Below are positions 5,269 to 5,311 of a stretch of DNA of 5,311 nt, in pieces. This DNA is from Candidatus Eisenbergiella stercorigallinarum (GTDB taxonomy: Bacteria; Bacillota; Clostridia; Lachnospirales; Lachnospiraceae). The notes under the pieces are model-generated. The model did no database searches, was not told the origin of the DNA, and worked only from the letters and a program-made list of their open reading frames with translations. The first letter of the stretch is position 1; every line of letters starts with the position of its first letter. A program made the translations under genes and the position numbers. The DNA lies in contig DWUW01000197.1 in the NCBI GenBank assembly GCA_019120525.1, positions 1 to 5,311 on the forward strand, given 5' to 3'.

Positions 5269-5311
5269 ATGTACAGAGACCATACGAAAAAGATCCGGAT
5301 CGGGGACAGGG
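5269..5311 (+). CDS. ispG: Probable IspG (GcpE), 4-hydroxy-3-methylbut-2-enyl diphosphate synthase, 5' end only
   Basis: Only 14 codons are present, reading MYRDHTKKIRIGDR before the window ends. The pattern of an Arg, a Thr, then K-I-R-I-G-x-R within the first 14 residues is how Clostridia IspG proteins commonly begin, just ahead of a conserved GGxxPIxxQSMTNT segment that would lie outside the window. IspG is an iron-sulfur enzyme that reduces and opens MEcPP to HMBPP in the MEP isoprenoid pathway. The start is supported by AGAGGTAGG upstream. No convincing promoter is visible in front of it. In many Firmicutes ispG follows dxr and rseP rather than ftsZ, so the neighbour is somewhat unexpected. 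The call rests on recognition of a very short stretch and could be wrong; reading the next 60 bases would settle it. Confidence 0.55.
   Translation, partial: MYRDHTKKIRIGDR

Noticed and set aside
3865..5283. A 472-codon open frame on the minus strand opposite ftsZ
   Set aside because: It is an antisense shadow of a highly conserved FtsZ coding sequence in GC-rich DNA. Its translation is rich in Arg/His/Asp with no recognisable fold, and the + strand frame is unmistakable.

Overview
The window is a stretch of a bacterial division and cell-wall (dcw) cluster, with every gene on the + strand. The base composition is fairly GC-rich. The gene content, the protein wording (for example the FtsW, DivIB and FtsZ tail sequences), strong AGGAGG-type ribosome binding sites and the absence of ftsA next to ftsZ all suggest a Clostridia-class Firmicute. 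A relatively GC-rich Lachnospiraceae-like gut anaerobe is my best guess. This placement is inference from sequence style, not from a phylogenetic marker search.

Layout: 2-364 is the 3' end of murD (cytoplasmic D-glutamate ligase). It overlaps or abuts ftsW (361-1530), the septal peptidoglycan glycosyltransferase. After a 72-base gap comes murA (1603-2853), the first committed enzyme of peptidoglycan precursor synthesis. After 26 bases comes divIB/ftsQ (2880-3746), a single-pass divisome scaffold protein. A 103-base gap holds a weak terminator-like hairpin at the divIB stop codon, a good sigma-A type promoter (TTGCTT-17-TATGAT) and a near-perfect Shine-Dalgarno, followed by ftsZ (3850-5076) starting with TTG. 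A 192-base intergenic region after ftsZ contains an intrinsic terminator (about 5147-5178) and further inverted repeats. At 5269 a new reading frame opens whose first 14 residues look like the N-terminus of IspG (GcpE) of the MEP isoprenoid pathway; it runs off the window.

How the genes work together: MurA and MurD act at the start and middle of the cytoplasmic pathway to UDP-MurNAc-pentapeptide. FtsW polymerises the resulting lipid II at the septum. DivIB supports assembly of the septal synthase complex, and FtsZ forms the cytoskeletal ring that positions it. The first four genes look like one transcription unit, while ftsZ has its own promoter and its own terminator and so can be set independently. 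If the last gene is ispG, it would supply isoprenoid precursors, including those for the undecaprenyl carrier of lipid II.

I see no mobile element, CRISPR array, tRNA or rRNA and no sign of an undescribed system. This is essentially an ordinary core-genome region. The findings are modest: unusual start codons, local RNA structure near starts, gene-order differences (no murG, no ftsA), a cysteine-rich MurA and a variant FtsW motif.
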